Assembly (NCBI GenBank): GCA_025360585.1
Contig: JANYBW010000042.1
Coordinates: 170,985-234,984, forward strand
Length of the DNA stretch: 64,000 nt
Source: Actinomycetes bacterium
GTDB lineage: Bacteria > Actinomycetota > Acidimicrobiia > IMCC26256 > PALSA-610
Reading direction: 5' to 3'
Made by a program: the position numbers and the translations under genes. Positions within the stretch are counted from its first letter, which is position 1; every line of letters begins with the position of its first letter. Under the pieces are notes generated by a model, which did no database searches, was not told the DNA's origin, and worked only from the letters and a program-made list of their open reading frames with translations. This document shows, one piece after another, positions 62,555-64,000 of the stretch.

Positions 62555-63118
62555 TCAGTCCCAACGGATGGGGAGCGCGCTGTAGCCATCGATCACGCCG
62601 GCTGCGGAACGAATTGGGTCGCCAGCGAGTCGCAGATTTGGCATTGCCTCGGCCAACGCGGCGATCGCTTCTTGGAGCTCGAGGCGCGCCAGCGCAGCAC
62701 CCAGACAGAAATGAATTCCAGCGCCAAACGTCAGCAAGGTCCAGCCTTGTGGCTTCGTGCGGGGCATGTCGAAGACGCCAGCGTTTGGTAGCGCCTCCGG
62801 ATCGTGATTCGCGGAGAGTGTGCTGAGCGTGACGATGGTTCCTTCGGGGATTTCCACATCGCCGATCGTGACTGTTTCGAGGGCAACACGCGGTACGAAC
62901 GATGTGGCCGGATCCCAACAGATGACTTCTTCAACCGCATTCGTGAGAATTCGGGCTGATTGCAAAGGAGCTGCCATTGATCGCGGTGCGTGGCAAACGA
63001 ATGGATCGCGCAGGCGAGTTGATTGCGCGTTGTGTCGGTGCCGCCCACAAGGAGCATGAACACCGTGGCGATGAGCTGCTCTTCATCGAGTCGTTGGCCC
63101 GAAACGCACCTCGATGGT
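62555..63118 (-). pseudogene. Cytochrome P450 fragment, N-terminally deleted and frameshifted
   Basis: The upstream piece has the I-helix (RLDEEQLIATVFMLLVGGTDTTRNQLACAIHSF) in one frame. About 130 bases on it shifts (at roughly 62960-62970) into SARILTNAVEEVICWDPATS...FVPRVALETVTIGD, with the ExxR-region, then the haem loop FGAGIHFCLGAALARLELQ and the C-terminus. The first ~230 residues of a P450 are missing; upstream sequence at 63119 belongs to the acetyltransferase on the other strand. Not functional. Confidence 0.8.
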
Positions 63119-63724
63119 GTGATCGCTGTCAAAGTAGTTGAGGGCTGGGCTTCGTTGACCGAAGATCGCGATCGCGCGCATCGTGTGTTCACTGCGCCGG
63201 GTGTTGTGAACGTAGTTGCCGTTGAGCGTGGCGACGCCGTCGTCGGTTATGCCCAAATGCAGACCGATAGCGCAAGTCAGGCGCACCTGAGCGAGATCGC
63301 GGTACTGCCGTCACATCGCCGACTCGGCATTGCTCGACGGTTGTTGCAGGCTGCTTTCGATGCTTCGGGCGCCGAACGAATCGATCTGATCACGAAAACC
63401 GCAGACGATTTCTACAGTTCGCTCAATCACCAGCAGTGGAATGGTTATCAGATCTATCCGCGATTTGATCAGAACGCTCCCGGAGCGAATGAGCAACGGA
63501 TCGCGCCGAATGCTGTGGACGATCGATATTGGATCGTGCGCGTTGACACCACCGATCCGGTATGGATTGTTGGTGCAGCCGATGACGAGAGCACTCGCAT
63601 CTTGGCGGTCGACGCGGATGGCGAGCACGTCGTATTCGCTGTGTCGGATGTGTTGTATATTTCGGGTCTCGCGCAGGCGTGGGTCAACGGTTTCCTCGCC
63701 GGCTCAGATCCCCAGCGCCGTTGA
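63119..63724 (+). CDS. GNAT-family acetyltransferase, probably N-terminally truncated
   Basis: About 201 residues from GTG 63119. The GNAT core is VVAVERGDAVVGYAQMQTDSASQAHLSEIAVLPSHRRLGIARRLLQAAF, with motif A Arg-x2-x-Gly-x-Ala and LITKTADDFYSSLNHQQWNGYQI. A further ~80 residues form an unrelated-looking tail. The left end merges into the P450 remnant on the other strand, so the native N-terminus is probably lost and the true start unknown. Confidence 0.6.
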   Translation: MIAVKVVEGWASLTEDRDRAHRVFTAPGVVNVVAVERGDAVVGYAQMQTDSASQAHLSEIAVLPSHRRLGIARRLLQAAFDASGAERIDLITKTADDFYSSLNHQQWNGYQIYPRFDQNAPGANEQRIAPNAVDDRYWIVRVDTTDPVWIVGAADDESTRILAVDADGEHVVFAVSDVLYISGLAQAWVNGFLAGSDPQRR

Positions 63725-64000
63725 CACTTCGACTCTTGCCCAAAGGCCGTATGGGTTGGCGATAGTGGCGAGCACGAACGCTCCGATGCACAACGCCGGC
63801 AGCGTCGTCGTTGACGGGAGCAAGACCCTCGGCGTTGGTCGATGATGAGCACAGCCCCGAGCCGGTTGCCGCCGAGTATGAGGTGCGCGCCATGTGCTCG
63901 ACGGCGGTTAGTGCCTCGTCCACTGAGGCTGGGTAATGGTGTCGACGCGAACGATATTGCCGCGCATCGCGACCTCGCGGAATTGGTAGAGCACCGCGGC
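63725..64000. other. Right end: degraded sequence without a supportable gene
   Basis: The minus strand shows short protein-like pieces in different frames (for example LCIGAFVLATIANPYGLWARVEVSTALGI, hydrophobic, and YQFREVAMRGNI at the very edge). They suggest one or two decayed genes, but no continuous frame or family can be named. The window ends inside this tract. Confidence 0.4.

Noticed and set aside
55529..64000. Integrative element using tRNA-Leu as attachment site
   Set aside because: No integrase gene and no second copy of the tRNA 3' end (ttcaagtcccc...) was found downstream within the window, so an att-bounded island is not supported here.

Overview
The window looks like a chromosomal segment from a free-living actinobacterium, most likely of the class Acidimicrobiia (inference). 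The pointers are moderate-to-high GC, frequent GTG and TTG starts, many 4-base ATGA/GTGA overlaps, -10 boxes lying directly upstream of start codons (leaderless-type genes), an ANTAR response regulator next to polA, the polA-rpsA-coaE-uvrB-uvrA and uvrC-rapZ-yvcK-gap-pgk-tpiA-secG gene orders, a DUF222/HNH endonuclease and a Gram-positive-type Tad/Flp pilus locus.

Layout. Positions 27-6808 (minus strand) hold a tightly coupled type II fatty acid synthesis operon, fabD-(biotinyl-like protein)-fabH-fabG-acpP-fabF-accD-fabI, with fabZ divergent at 7008. A tRNA-Leu(CAA) and two secreted repeat proteins (beta-helix and FG-GAP type) follow. From 11.2 to 34.7 kb is core information processing (ANTAR regulator, polA, rpsA, coaE, uvrB, uvrA). 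It is interrupted between rpsA and coaE by a Tad pilus assembly operon (cpaB, cpaE, cpaF, tadB, tadC), a GT-C-like membrane protein, two Flp pilin genes on the opposite strand and a NarL-type two-component system. From 34.9 to 42.3 kb are an HNH endonuclease gene with an internal minisatellite, a decayed kinase, a P-loop NTPase, nadA, a large arylsulfatase and a PIG-V-like mannosyltransferase. From 42.3 to 49.6 kb is uvrC-rapZ-yvcK-gap-pgk-tpiA-secG, without whiA at its usual place between yvcK and gap. From 49.7 to 55.5 kb is a complete five-gene oligopeptide/dipeptide ABC importer.

A tRNA-Leu whose anticodon reads AAG (55529-55611) marks the start of an accessory region that runs to the end of the window. 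It contains an IS110-family element with a candidate bridge-RNA end, small orphan genes, a DUF4304-type gene, an HTH-nucleotidyltransferase/HEPN toxin-antitoxin-like pair with a palindrome over its promoter, an ArsR/AHSA1 pair, and several broken genes: a frameshifted small protein, a frameshifted membrane protein, and a P450 fragment abutting an N-terminally truncated acetyltransferase.

Two themes recur. First, short tandem duplications, usually three copies, occur at gene 3' ends, in intergenic spaces and inside genes (4511, 11209, 25495, 28709, 35663, 36703 and 38829), which suggests an active slippage or duplication process in this lineage. Second, leaderless-type promoters precede the uvr genes; the uvrB promoter partly resembles the DNA-damage (PafBC/RecA-NDp) promoter of mycobacteria. 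No CRISPR array or prophage was found. Spaces not listed below (for example 17237-17421, 24470-24628 and 60614-60878) are shorter than 300 bases and show no gene I can support.
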